Of a stretch of 20,180 bases of DNA, positions 1 to 6,777 are shown piece by piece. Source of the stretch: Treponema sp. UBA1233. GTDB taxonomy: Bacteria; Spirochaetota; Spirochaetia; Treponematales; Treponemataceae. The position numbers and the translations under genes were made by a program. How positions within the stretch are numbered: position 1 is the first letter of the stretch; the number at the start of each line of letters is the position of its first letter. The stretch is taken from the NCBI GenBank assembly GCA_002309305.1, contig DBWR01000035.1, positions 1,970 through 22,149 of the forward strand, given 5' to 3'. Below the pieces are notes generated by a model that saw only the letters and a list, made by a program, of their open reading frames with translations, did not search any database and was not told the DNA's origin.

Positions 1-1986
1 ATCCCGGCAACTAACGGAGAAAGGACCGTTACCTATAACAGAGCAAGCAAAACCATCACCTTCAAAGGAAATGCCCAAGATTGGAAAGGTACAGGCATTT
101 ATCCTTCCGGTGGAATTAATATTTCCAACTACAATGTTGCAAGAGTAAAATACAGAGTACCCAACGAAGAAGATTACGGATTCATTTTAGTATTAGATTA
201 CAACGATGACACACTGGACTGGGAAAAAGATAAATGTACATATTGCCCATCATATCTTAACGAGATGGTTATACCTCTTAAGAGTGGCCAGAAGAAACTT
301 AACGGAATTGGAATTGGGGCTGCATGGAATGTACCTTCAGGAAACTTTGTCATTGAATCAATTACACTGGAAAAAGACGCTAATCCAAAGCTTACAGATG
401 TCCGCGCAAATAATGAGCCCCCTGTTATTGATACAGCTGCAAACGGAAGCTTTGACGATTCACTCATTGCCTGGGATTTCGTAAAAAAACTTGGAGTCGG
501 CTTGCAGTATGAAGTTTTGTTCAATTCTATTTGTTCTGCTGATTGTGCTCTAGATTTTGGAACAGACTACTTCTGTGTACTGGAACGTCCGAAGCCATCA
601 AAAAAAGAAATTCACTTTATAAAGGAAAAGGGGTTCAAAACTCTCCGCGTTCAATTCAATCCAAATCCACACATGCTGGACAAGAATTACACTATAGATC
701 CTCGGTTTATGAGGGAACTCAAACAAATTGTTGACTGGTGCATAGAAGATGATATGTATGTCATTGTCTGTGGACCTGCAAATGATTTTATGTCCGAAGA
801 GGCATGGGTTAAGAAAGTAGCGGAAGACATTCACTATGCAGGCTATACAATCAGCCAGGAGAGTAAAAAAGAATCCAAAGCATTTATTCAGGCTGTGTGG
901 AAACAGATTGTGGCAGCTTTAAATAATTCTTATGATGAACATTTAATTTTCGAAACCCTGAATGAACCAACAGACAGATTCCATGAACATACTTTTCAGG
1001 AAAAAACTAATTGTGCAGTTTGCAAAAAAGATTTTGCACTATTGAATGAGTATAATCAGATGATAATTGATACTATCCGGGCCTCAGGCGGCAACAATGC
1101 AAAACGCTTCATAATGGTAGAAGGTCTGGGTGGCGGTTGTGCAAATGTAACAACAAATCTCTTTAAGCTTCCTAAAGATAAAGTAAAAAACAGGCTTATA
1201 CCTGCAGTTCATAATTACCCTATGAGTCTTCCTCCGTGGCACAGAACTTATTATACGGAAACCATTAAGAAATATAATATTACAGATTGTTTTGCAGATT
1301 TGGATAAAGCATTTTTTTCAAAGAAGATACCTGTATATTTTTCCGAAACTGGACATGGTAATAAAGCTGTACCAATTATGGAAGCCATTAACTGCATGAA
1401 GGATTTTATGGCAGAAGTTTCAAATCCAAAACGTTCATGCGCAATTTTATTGCATGATTCACACAATAAGGAGACCTTTTATTTTTATGATAAATGGAAA
1501 TTGCAATGGTTTGATACTGAATACATTAACACTCTTATCTATGGTGCAGAAGGAAAAGACTTCCCTTTAAGTGCAGATTTCATCAAAAAGAACGAGGTAA
1601 AGGTTCCAAGCATTGTCGGTAAAAATCTTCTTAAAGCCCCTGTAGAACTCCGTGATGGCGAAGGTGGTACCGGCATAAAAGGCGACCTCTTTGTCCGCTC
1701 AAGACCAGAAAACTACAAGCTTGAATTTGAAGTTGAAAAGCTCAGTTCAAAAGCAGAAATCTATCTTGCCTACAATGATTACAAAGGAAACTGGACTGAA
1801 GTCATGACAAGAAACAAGGTTAAGCTTCTTAAGGGCGGCAGCCTTGACGGTGCAATGATAAAGGTAAAGGACAATACCGTTGTTGTAAGCATAGACAATG
1901 CCACAAGCTGCGAGTTTGAAACAGCCGGTGAACTCTATGTTCTTGGCCAGGACGTCCTCATCAAGTCAATAAAGGTGATGGAGTAA
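1..1986 (+). CDS. GH5-family endoglucanase-like glycoside hydrolase, 5' end outside window
   Basis: The frame is open from the first base, so the protein is truncated at its N-terminus; 661 residues remain. Internal Met codons (for example at 265) are not the start because the upstream frame continues with protein-like sequence. Visible residues 1 to about 120 are rich in beta-strand-like segments and look like a carbohydrate-binding beta-sandwich. The central part, about 145-510, reads as a GH5 TIM barrel: a TLRVQF strand, the NEP motif with the likely acid/base Glu322, and YFSETGHG with the likely nucleophile Glu449, about 127 residues apart. The last 110 residues form a second beta-rich domain. 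The family cleaves beta-1,4-glucans or mannans by a retaining mechanism; the exact substrate cannot be read here. It is probably exported, but any signal peptide lies outside the window. It ends 27 bases before an intrinsic terminator. Confidence 0.85.
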   Translation: MPATNGERTVTYNRASKTITFKGNAQDWKGTGIYPSGGINISNYNVARVKYRVPNEEDYGFILVLDYNDDTLDWEKDKCTYCPSYLNEMVIPLKSGQKKLNGIGIGAAWNVPSGNFVIESITLEKDANPKLTDVRANNEPPVIDTAANGSFDDSLIAWDFVKKLGVGLQYEVLFNSICSADCALDFGTDYFCVLERPKPSKKEIHFIKEKGFKTLRVQFNPNPHMLDKNYTIDPRFMRELKQIVDWCIEDDMYVIVCGPANDFMSEEAWVKKVAEDIHYAGYTISQESKKESKAFIQAVWKQIVAALNNSYDEHLIFETLNEPTDRFHEHTFQEKTNCAVCKKDFALLNEYNQMIIDTIRASGGNNAKRFIMVEGLGGGCANVTTNLFKLPKDKVKNRLIPAVHNYPMSLPPWHRTYYTETIKKYNITDCFADLDKAFFSKKIPVYFSETGHGNKAVPIMEAINCMKDFMAEVSNPKRSCAILLHDSHNKETFYFYDKWKLQWFDTEYINTLIYGAEGKDFPLSADFIKKNEVKVPSIVGKNLLKAPVELRDGEGGTGIKGDLFVRSRPENYKLEFEVEKLSSKAEIYLAYNDYKGNWTEVMTRNKVKLLKGGSLDGAMIKVKDNTVVVSIDNATSCEFETAGELYVLGQDVLIKSIKVME

Positions 1987-2012
1987 ACCACCCCTTTGTC
2001 AACTAGAAACTA

Positions 2013-2042
2013 AGCGGCTCCAATCTGGGGCTGCTTTTTTTT
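2013..2042 (+). terminator. Rho-independent terminator of the GH5 gene
   Basis: A nine-base-pair stem (AGCGGCTCC / GGGGCTGCT, two G-U pairs) with the loop AATCT is followed at once by seven T. It lies 27 bases after the GH5 stop. On the other strand there is no matching T tract, so it acts for the + strand gene only; its T tract ends three bases before the stop codon of the convergent ATPase gene. Confidence 0.85.
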
Positions 2043-2044
2043 AC

Positions 2045-3214
2045 CTAAATCAAGCTGTCCCAGTCATGCCAGCTTACGTACTTTATGCCGTTTATGGTGC
2101 AGCTCAAGTCTCCCAAATAAAAAACTGCTCCCTGGCATTTTTTGTCAGAACGGAGGGAAACATATTTGCGTGTGTTGGCGGAAAGTTTTTGCTCCGTGTC
2201 AGAATTGCTTTTAATTTCGATGGCATAGGTATGTTTCCAGTCTGCAATTGTATCAACCTCAAAACCTTTTGCATCCCTGAAAAATGTTAGCTCAGGTTTC
2301 TTTGCAATGTTGTAGCGGGACTTTAAAAGTTCAGCAACTGCAAATGTTTCTATGACGGCTCCTTTGTATTGACTTAACAACAGATCTTCTTTTGACTCAA
2401 GCCTGAGAAGATGGCACAAAAGTCCTGTATCCGTAAAATACATCTTGGGTGTTTTTACAATGGTGCGTCCAAGATTATTTGTATCGGGTTCAAGAAAATG
2501 TATGATAAAAGAAGATTCCAGAATCGAAAGCCATTGTTTGACTGTAGGTGCGGAAACTCCAAGATTTTTTGATATGCTTTCCATCGAAAGTAGCTGCCCG
2601 GAATAAAGCGCACAAATCTGAATAAACTTTCTGAATGTCGAGATGTTTGCTGCTGTTATATGCTCCTTTACATCCAAATCAAGATATGTATCGATATAAC
2701 TTTCAAACCAGTCTTCTGGAATAAAGTGTTTTTCGCTGTCATACAAGGGAGGATAAAAACCCTTGAAAATTAAATCGTATGGATTTTGTGGAGCAAGATT
2801 TGAGTCTTTTAACTCACCAAGAGAAAAAGGCAAAAGCCTCAAAAAGGAAGCTCGGCCGGCAAGGGAATCCGTCATGTTCTCCTTTAACCTGTACTGATTG
2901 GATCCTGTCAGGATGTATTTTCCAGGGGCATGTTTTTTACTGTCCACCAACAGTTTTACCGCATCAAATATCTCCGGAACTTTCTGTGCCTCATCAATAA
3001 TCACACCATCTGGAAATGCCTCAAGAAAGTCCTTTGGATTAGAAGCGGCAAAAGCCCTAAGTTCCTTGTCATCAAGAGTAACATATTTTTTATCTGGAAA
3101 AGCCATTTTTGCAAGGGTTGATTTTCCACTCTGCCGGGGACCTGTTATTCCTATTACAGGAAACTGTCCGGCAAGCCGTAAAAGAGCGTCTTTAGCTTTT
3201 CTTGAAACATCCAT
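2045..3214 (-). CDS. AAA family ATPase with DUF4143 C-terminal domain
   Basis: 389 residues. The N-terminal ATPase shows Walker A GPRQSGKST (25-33, Lys31), Walker B GVIIDEAQ (70-77) and a sensor-1-like ILTGSNQ (101-107). A winged-helix-like segment (LGVSAPTVKQWL, 218-229) follows, and the DUF4143 region contains a PD-(D/E)XK-like arrangement, FEVD at 318-321 and AIEIK at 331-335. This is the standard plan of the COG1373 ATPases, whose cellular role is unknown; toxin-antitoxin, defence or accessory roles have been suggested for relatives. I chose ATG at 3214: GGAGG lies six bases upstream of it. A TTG six bases further upstream (3220) abuts that GGAGG directly and would be a poor start. The gene stands alone, with a 23-bp-period repeat array immediately upstream of its ribosome binding site, and a palindromic repeat beyond that. 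Such genes are often variable accessory genes. Confidence 0.9.
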   Translation of the reverse strand: MDVSRKAKDALLRLAGQFPVIGITGPRQSGKSTLAKMAFPDKKYVTLDDKELRAFAASNPKDFLEAFPDGVIIDEAQKVPEIFDAVKLLVDSKKHAPGKYILTGSNQYRLKENMTDSLAGRASFLRLLPFSLGELKDSNLAPQNPYDLIFKGFYPPLYDSEKHFIPEDWFESYIDTYLDLDVKEHITAANISTFRKFIQICALYSGQLLSMESISKNLGVSAPTVKQWLSILESSFIIHFLEPDTNNLGRTIVKTPKMYFTDTGLLCHLLRLESKEDLLLSQYKGAVIETFAVAELLKSRYNIAKKPELTFFRDAKGFEVDTIADWKHTYAIEIKSNSDTEQKLSANTRKYVSLRSDKKCQGAVFYLGDLSCTINGIKYVSWHDWDSLI

Positions 3215-3234
3215 GTTCAACCTCCATCACGAGA

Positions 3235-3322
3235 GTGGTAATAATCTAAAGTGTAACATGGTAAAAATCTAAAGTCAAGAGTGGTAAAAATCTAAAGTCA
3301 AGAGTGGTAAAAATCTAAAGTC
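3235..3322. repeat. Four direct repeats at exact 23-bp period
   Basis: The unit GTGGTAAAAATCTAAAGTC occurs at 3235-3253 (two changes, one of them in the last base), 3258-3276 (first base changed), 3281-3299 and 3304-3322 (both perfect). The starts are exactly 23 bases apart and the linkers in the better copies are AAGA. The array ends 9 bases before the GGAGG of the ATPase gene, so the gene's promoter must lie in or beyond it. It could be an operator array for autoregulation, or a remnant of the repeated terminal binding sites typical of IS21-type elements (similar style, from memory). No transposase gene is in the window. There are no spacers of CRISPR type. Confidence 0.85.
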
Positions 3323-3377
3323 ATATATCTTCCCTATCACTAGTATGTGTAAATCTTAATCTATGCTTGAAAGTGAC

Positions 3378-3614
3378 TGTGGAAGGCAAGTGCTACAAAT
3401 GTTTAACAGAATAGAAAACAGATAATTGAGGAAGCCCTGTAATGCAGGCGGGGTTCGTGGCGAGCATACATTTGTGCGGTGCGAGCGATAGCGAGTCAGA
3501 TACCTTATACCGCACATCATGTAGGCTTGACACGGTTCCCGCCGGGAATGAAAGGGCTTCCTCATAAATAACTGCAATTATCAATTCTATGAAAATTTGC
3601 ACTTGCCTTCCACA
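3378..3614. repeat. Long palindromic dispersed repeat, copy A (237 bp, non-coding)
   Basis: Ends are a perfect 16-bp inverted repeat, TGTGGAAGGCAAGTGC at 3378-3393 and its complement at 3599-3614. Nested inside is a perfect 11-bp pair, GAGGAAGCCCT (3428-3438) and its complement (3553-3563), then an imperfect pair around GCGGGGTTCGTG / CACGGTTCCCGC, and ACATTTGTGCGGT / ACCGCACATCATGT, closing on GCGAGCGATAGCGAG. The whole could fold as one long cruciform or RNA hairpin. Much of it recurs, in the opposite orientation, at 13314-13522. The short open frames inside it do not look protein-coding. It fills most of the 470-base gap between the ATPase gene and the PaaK-like gene, and ends 10 bases before the -35 box of the latter. 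A mobile miniature element or a REP-like structured repeat are both possible. Confidence 0.85.
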
Positions 3615-3623
3615 CACTATCTC

Positions 3624-3652
3624 TTGACATATTCGACCCTTTCTGTTACTAT
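3624..3652 (+). promoter_or_regulatory. Sigma-70-type promoter of the PaaK-like gene
   Basis: TTGACA (3624-3629), a 17-base spacer and TACTAT (3647-3652). The -35 box is perfect and the -10 box matches four of six. It lies 34 bases before the start codon; AGGAGA at 3674-3679 is the ribosome binding site. The promoter is just outside the end of palindromic repeat A, so the repeat itself is probably not transcribed with this gene. Confidence 0.75.
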
Positions 3653-3685
3653 ATAAAGTAACTTTTCAACTTCAGGAGAACGATT

Positions 3686-4927
3686 ATGAAGATGACAGAA
3701 ACACAGCTGGAACAGGTCAGGGAACAGATTAGAAGGGTAAAGGCATTTGGAAATCCTTTTTATACCGAGCGCTTTAAGAACGTAAACCCGGAAGACATAA
3801 AGAATCAGGAGGACTTTGAAAACCTGGTTCCATTCGTAACAAAGCAGCAGCTCCGTGACGCATATCCTCTTGGACTTGCCACGGTACCGGAAGAAAAAAT
3901 CGTCCGCATCCATTCATCAAGCGGAACTACAGGAGCACCGGTTGTAATCCCCTACACACAGAAGGACGTTGACGACTGGACGACCATGTTCGCACGCTGC
4001 TATGAACTGGCGGGCATCACAAATAAAGACAGGCTTCAGATAACCCCGGGATACGGCTTGTGGACTGCGGGCATCGGCTTCCAGGCTGGATGTGAAAGGC
4101 TTGGTGCAATGGCAGTTCCAATGGGACCCGGAAACACGGAAAAGCAGTTGAGGATGATGCAGGATTTAAAGTCCACCGTCATCTGCGCGACATCTTCATA
4201 CGCACTCCTTCTTGCTGAGGAAGTTGAAAAACGCGGCATAAAGAACAAAATCTGCCTTAAGAAGGGAATCATCGGTTCAGAGCGTTGGGGCGAAAAAATG
4301 AGGAAGCGCATCCAGGGCATCCTTGGAATTGAGCTCTACGACATCTACGGCCTTACCGAATGCTATGGTCCCGGAATCGGAATCAACTGCGAGGGAGAGG
4401 ACGCCATCAACATTTTCGACGACTACGTTTACATCGAAATCCTTGATCCGCTCACAGGAAAGCCGGTAAAGGAAGGCGAGATAGGAGAAATCACCCTTAC
4501 GACGCTTGTAAAGGAAGGAGCTCCTCTGTTCCGTTTCCGCACACACGATCTGGCTGCCTTTGTAACAGAGCCAAGCAAATCCGGTTTGAAGTACCCAAGA
4601 ATCACGCAGATCCTTGGAAGAAGCGACGACATGGTAAAGGTAAAGGGAAACATCATCTTCCCAAGCACCATCGAGGACGTAATAAAGAATGTTCCGGGCA
4701 CATCAAGCGAATACCGTGCCGTAATCGAACACGTGGACGGAAAGGACAAGATGACCCTGTTCGTAGAAGTTGAAGGCGGCACAGACAGGACGGAAGTAGC
4801 CCTTGCCATAGCCTACAACTTCAAGCAGAAGTACAACATGACCCCGGAAGTAAAAGTCGTCGGAGAAGGCGAACTCCCCAGAAGCGAAAAGAAAACCAAG
4901 CGCATCGAAGACAAGAGGTTTGAGTAA
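3686..4927 (+). CDS. Phenylacetate-CoA ligase family (PaaK-like) adenylate-forming enzyme
   Basis: 413 residues, close to the 430 usual for PaaK/COG1541 enzymes. Diagnostic features in order: the phosphate-binding loop SSSGTTGAP (77-85), YDIYGLTE (218-225) of the adenylate site, FRFRTHDLAAF near 282-292, and the hinge GRSDDMVKVKG (311-321) leading into the small C-terminal domain that ends in a lysine-rich tail (KKTKR) carrying the probable adenylating lysine. Family members join aryl or related carboxylates to CoA using ATP. In anaerobic gut bacteria these proteins often serve indole- or phenyl-acid metabolism, but no partner genes (indolepyruvate oxidoreductase, thiolase) are adjacent, so the substrate is open. 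It is cytoplasmic and monocistronic: own promoter at 3624-3652 and terminator at 4955-4999. Start ATG at 3686 has AGGAGA six bases upstream; a second ATG two codons later is less well spaced. Confidence 0.88.
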   Translation: MKMTETQLEQVREQIRRVKAFGNPFYTERFKNVNPEDIKNQEDFENLVPFVTKQQLRDAYPLGLATVPEEKIVRIHSSSGTTGAPVVIPYTQKDVDDWTTMFARCYELAGITNKDRLQITPGYGLWTAGIGFQAGCERLGAMAVPMGPGNTEKQLRMMQDLKSTVICATSSYALLLAEEVEKRGIKNKICLKKGIIGSERWGEKMRKRIQGILGIELYDIYGLTECYGPGIGINCEGEDAINIFDDYVYIEILDPLTGKPVKEGEIGEITLTTLVKEGAPLFRFRTHDLAAFVTEPSKSGLKYPRITQILGRSDDMVKVKGNIIFPSTIEDVIKNVPGTSSEYRAVIEHVDGKDKMTLFVEVEGGTDRTEVALAIAYNFKQKYNMTPEVKVVGEGELPRSEKKTKRIEDKRFE

Positions 4928-4954
4928 GTAAATTTAAACCAAAACAAAGCGATT

Positions 4955-4999
4955 GCCCGCAGGTGAATGAATTTTGTTCATCTTCGGGCATTTTTTTTT
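4955..4999 (+). terminator. Rho-independent terminator of the PaaK-like gene
   Basis: GCCCGCAGGTGAA (4955-4967) pairs with TTCATCTTCGGGC (4977-4989) with one mismatch and one G-U pair, loop of nine bases, followed by A and nine T. It begins 28 bases after the stop codon. Confidence 0.88.
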
Positions 5000-5055
5000 G
5001 AAATTTTTGTATAAAAACAGGGGGGTCGACACCAATTATTCTATAGAGGTATTCT

Positions 5056-6057
5056 ATGAGAAAAAATTGTGTTTGTTTTTTACTTAACCTGTGTTTGGGA
5101 TTTGTAATGTCATCATGCATGGCATTTGCAGATCATGAATCTCCGTCCAGTTCGGGAAAGGCTCAGGAAATCAAGATAGCCTGCTGGAACGTCCAGACTT
5201 TCTTTGATTCGGTAACTGAGGGGACTGAGTACAGCGACTTCATCAAAAACAAGGCTTGGAACGAGGACGCTTACCGTGTTCGGCTTGAACGGCTTGCTTC
5301 TGCCATCAAAGAATTTGATGCTGATGTCGTGATTCTTGAGGAAATCGAAAACGAATCCGTGATGCATGACATTGCCAACTATCTGGCAGGTGAATGGAGC
5401 GCAAGAAAGGCTTATTCCCATGCGTGTTTTGCACGAAACAAGGGAGGGGCAATCGGTGTGGGTGTACTGTCGCGGCTAGAGCTCAGTTCTCCAAGGGTTC
5501 ATTCACTGGACATCCGGGGGCAGTCGGAAATGCCGGACATGAGGCCGCTTTTGCAGGTTACCGTTCACAGGGGCGGGCATGAGCTTACCCTTTTTGTAAA
5601 CCACTGGAAGAGCATGAGTGGCGGCAAGGAGGAAACCGAAGTCTGGAGGCAATATCAGGAAGGGCTGCTTGCACGTCGTATGGCGGAAAAAACACGGAAC
5701 AACGAAGCTGTGCTTGCGTGCGGTGACTTTAACAGGGATCTGTCTGATTTTTCTGCCGGGAATGAAAAGGGCACTGTAGTGTTGAATGAATTTCTGGAAG
5801 AAAGTGAGCTTGCGGTAAAATCACTCTGGTATACTCAGTCCGATGTCTTGGTTGAACCTGGCTCGTATTACTATGAAGGTGAATGGTCCAGAATCGATCA
5901 CTTTTTTACATCAGGGCCGGTTGAAGTTCTGGATTTTACAGTACAGACTGACGGTCCCTGGTGCAATGAAACCACCCATGTTCCGGAGCGATACATGATT
6001 TTTCTGGGCAAGGGTTATTCAGACCACCTGCCCATTTCATGCCGCGTCCGTTTTTAG
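5056..6057 (+). CDS. Endonuclease/exonuclease/phosphatase (EEP) family lipoprotein
   Basis: 333 residues. The N-terminus is a lipoprotein signal with hydrophobic core and VMSSC (Cys21 lipidated). The rest is an EEP fold with the full metal-dependent active-site set: CWNVQTFF (Asn45), LEEIEN (Glu95/96), DMRPLL, VNHWKS (His183), CGDFN (Asp224, Asn226), SRIDHFF (Asp281) and SDHLP (Asp323, His324). The HWKS and GDFN combination is closest to secreted DNase-like EEP nucleases, so a surface or periplasmic nuclease that scavenges nucleotides is the best inference; phosphodiesterase activity on lipids cannot be excluded. AGAGG stands six bases before the ATG. It converges with the next gene, with only six bases between stop codons and no visible terminator. 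GC use is higher in the mature part than in the signal region. Confidence 0.87.
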   Translation: MRKNCVCFLLNLCLGFVMSSCMAFADHESPSSSGKAQEIKIACWNVQTFFDSVTEGTEYSDFIKNKAWNEDAYRVRLERLASAIKEFDADVVILEEIENESVMHDIANYLAGEWSARKAYSHACFARNKGGAIGVGVLSRLELSSPRVHSLDIRGQSEMPDMRPLLQVTVHRGGHELTLFVNHWKSMSGGKEETEVWRQYQEGLLARRMAEKTRNNEAVLACGDFNRDLSDFSAGNEKGTVVLNEFLEESELAVKSLWYTQSDVLVEPGSYYYEGEWSRIDHFFTSGPVEVLDFTVQTDGPWCNETTHVPERYMIFLGKGYSDHLPISCRVRF

Positions 6058-6063
6058 AGAGGC

Positions 6064-6537
6064 CTAGTACTTGTAAATGGCGTAAACCTGTGTGTAGTTG
6101 TACAGTGCCATAGAAAGCAAGGAATTTATGATGGCAGTTGAATTTGAAAAGTCAAGGGTTACCCCGCTGCCATCTTTCTTTGTGTTGAAAGACAGGGTAC
6201 TCTTTCCGTGTCCTTCCTTAAGCCCCTGATTGATTGCCAGGCAGTTTGCATAGTAAATTGAAATCGGCTTGATGTTGGAAACGCTAGGGGTTCCCTTGTA
6301 AGAGAAGGTCATCACAGACTGGTAGTTCTTGTTTGTAGCCTTGAGCAGGATTTGAGCTGCCTTAGCATTGTCGTCGTTGGGACAGTTGTCATCCAGGGTG
6401 ATTGTAACTGTTGAACTGCCGCCGGTTGGTGAAACGGTCCTGACAGTACCGTCAGAAGCTTCTATAGATAGACATGAAGTAAAAGTGACAGAGGCGATGA
6501 AAGCCAGAATTGCCAAACCAAGAAATGATCTTTTCAT
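6064..6537 (-). CDS. Small lipoprotein of unknown function
   Basis: 157 residues. A charged start (MKR), a hydrophobic stretch and TFTSC (Cys22) form a loose, spirochaete-style lipobox. The mature part has a Ser/Thr-rich start, then a mixed alpha/beta region ending in YNYTQVYAIYKY. The composition and an N-terminal DGTVRTVSP-like stretch resemble small TRL-like lipoproteins (often found in spirochaetes and Helicobacter), but this is only a resemblance. Cys52 and Cys99 of the mature protein could form a disulphide. AGGAG lies seven bases upstream of the ATG, and a very good extended -10 promoter is at 6573-6601. The strong promoter suggests an abundant envelope protein. Function is not recognised. 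Confidence 0.8.
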   Translation of the reverse strand: MKRSFLGLAILAFIASVTFTSCLSIEASDGTVRTVSPTGGSSTVTITLDDNCPNDDNAKAAQILLKATNKNYQSVMTFSYKGTPSVSNIKPISIYYANCLAINQGLKEGHGKSTLSFNTKKDGSGVTLDFSNSTAIINSLLSMALYNYTQVYAIYKY

Positions 6538-6572
6538 AAGGATCTCCTGTAAAAATGGATTGTACAGATTAA

Positions 6573-6601
6573 ATTATACCAGTTATAGGGAAATTTCACA
6601 A
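6573..6601 (-). promoter_or_regulatory. Strong extended -10 promoter of the small lipoprotein
   Basis: Read on the minus strand: TTGTGA (6596-6601), a 17-base spacer, and a perfect TATAAT (6573-6578) preceded by TGG, which gives the extended TGnTATAAT form. It lies 36 bases upstream of the start codon of the lipoprotein gene. Confidence 0.8.
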
Positions 6602-6696
6602 GGAAAAACAAAAAAATGAACCAAGATTATTCAGAACTAAATTTGGATTATTGCGACTTTTTTTACAAATTCTTCAATTTTTTGCTTAAAATATCG

Positions 6697-6725
6697 TTGA
6701 ATTTTGTAAAATGACTATCTATAAT
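6697..6725 (+). promoter_or_regulatory. Promoter of the fadD-like/der operon
   Basis: TTGAAT (6697-6702), a 17-base spacer and a perfect TATAAT (6720-6725), 52 bases before the start of the acyl-CoA synthetase gene. The whole 6538-6777 gap is AT-rich and contains only this and the divergent lipoprotein promoter; the two promoters point away from each other and leave about 95 bases between the -35 boxes. Confidence 0.75.
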
Positions 6726-6777
6726 TATCGTAATCTTACATTTTTTATTTTTTTGTCATAATTAAACAGAGGTCACT

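Noticed and set aside
2898..3272. Open frame of 124 codons on the + strand opposite the ATPase gene
   Set aside because: It is antisense to a well-supported ATPase with clear Walker motifs, has no ribosome binding site and runs into the 23-bp repeat array; it is a shadow frame.
3235..3322. CRISPR array
   Set aside because: The linkers between units are only 4 bases, far too short for spacers, and no cas gene is present.
3356..3617. Two short minus-strand frames of 73-74 codons within palindromic repeat A
   Set aside because: They consist of the palindromic repeat sequence, have no protein-like composition or ribosome binding site, and overlap each other in different frames.
4998..5026. Promoter of the EEP lipoprotein gene from TTGAAA at 4998
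   Set aside because: At 17 bases downstream there is only GGGGGT, and the TATAAA at 5010 has no -35 box; no promoter is convincing, although a promoter must exist after the terminator.
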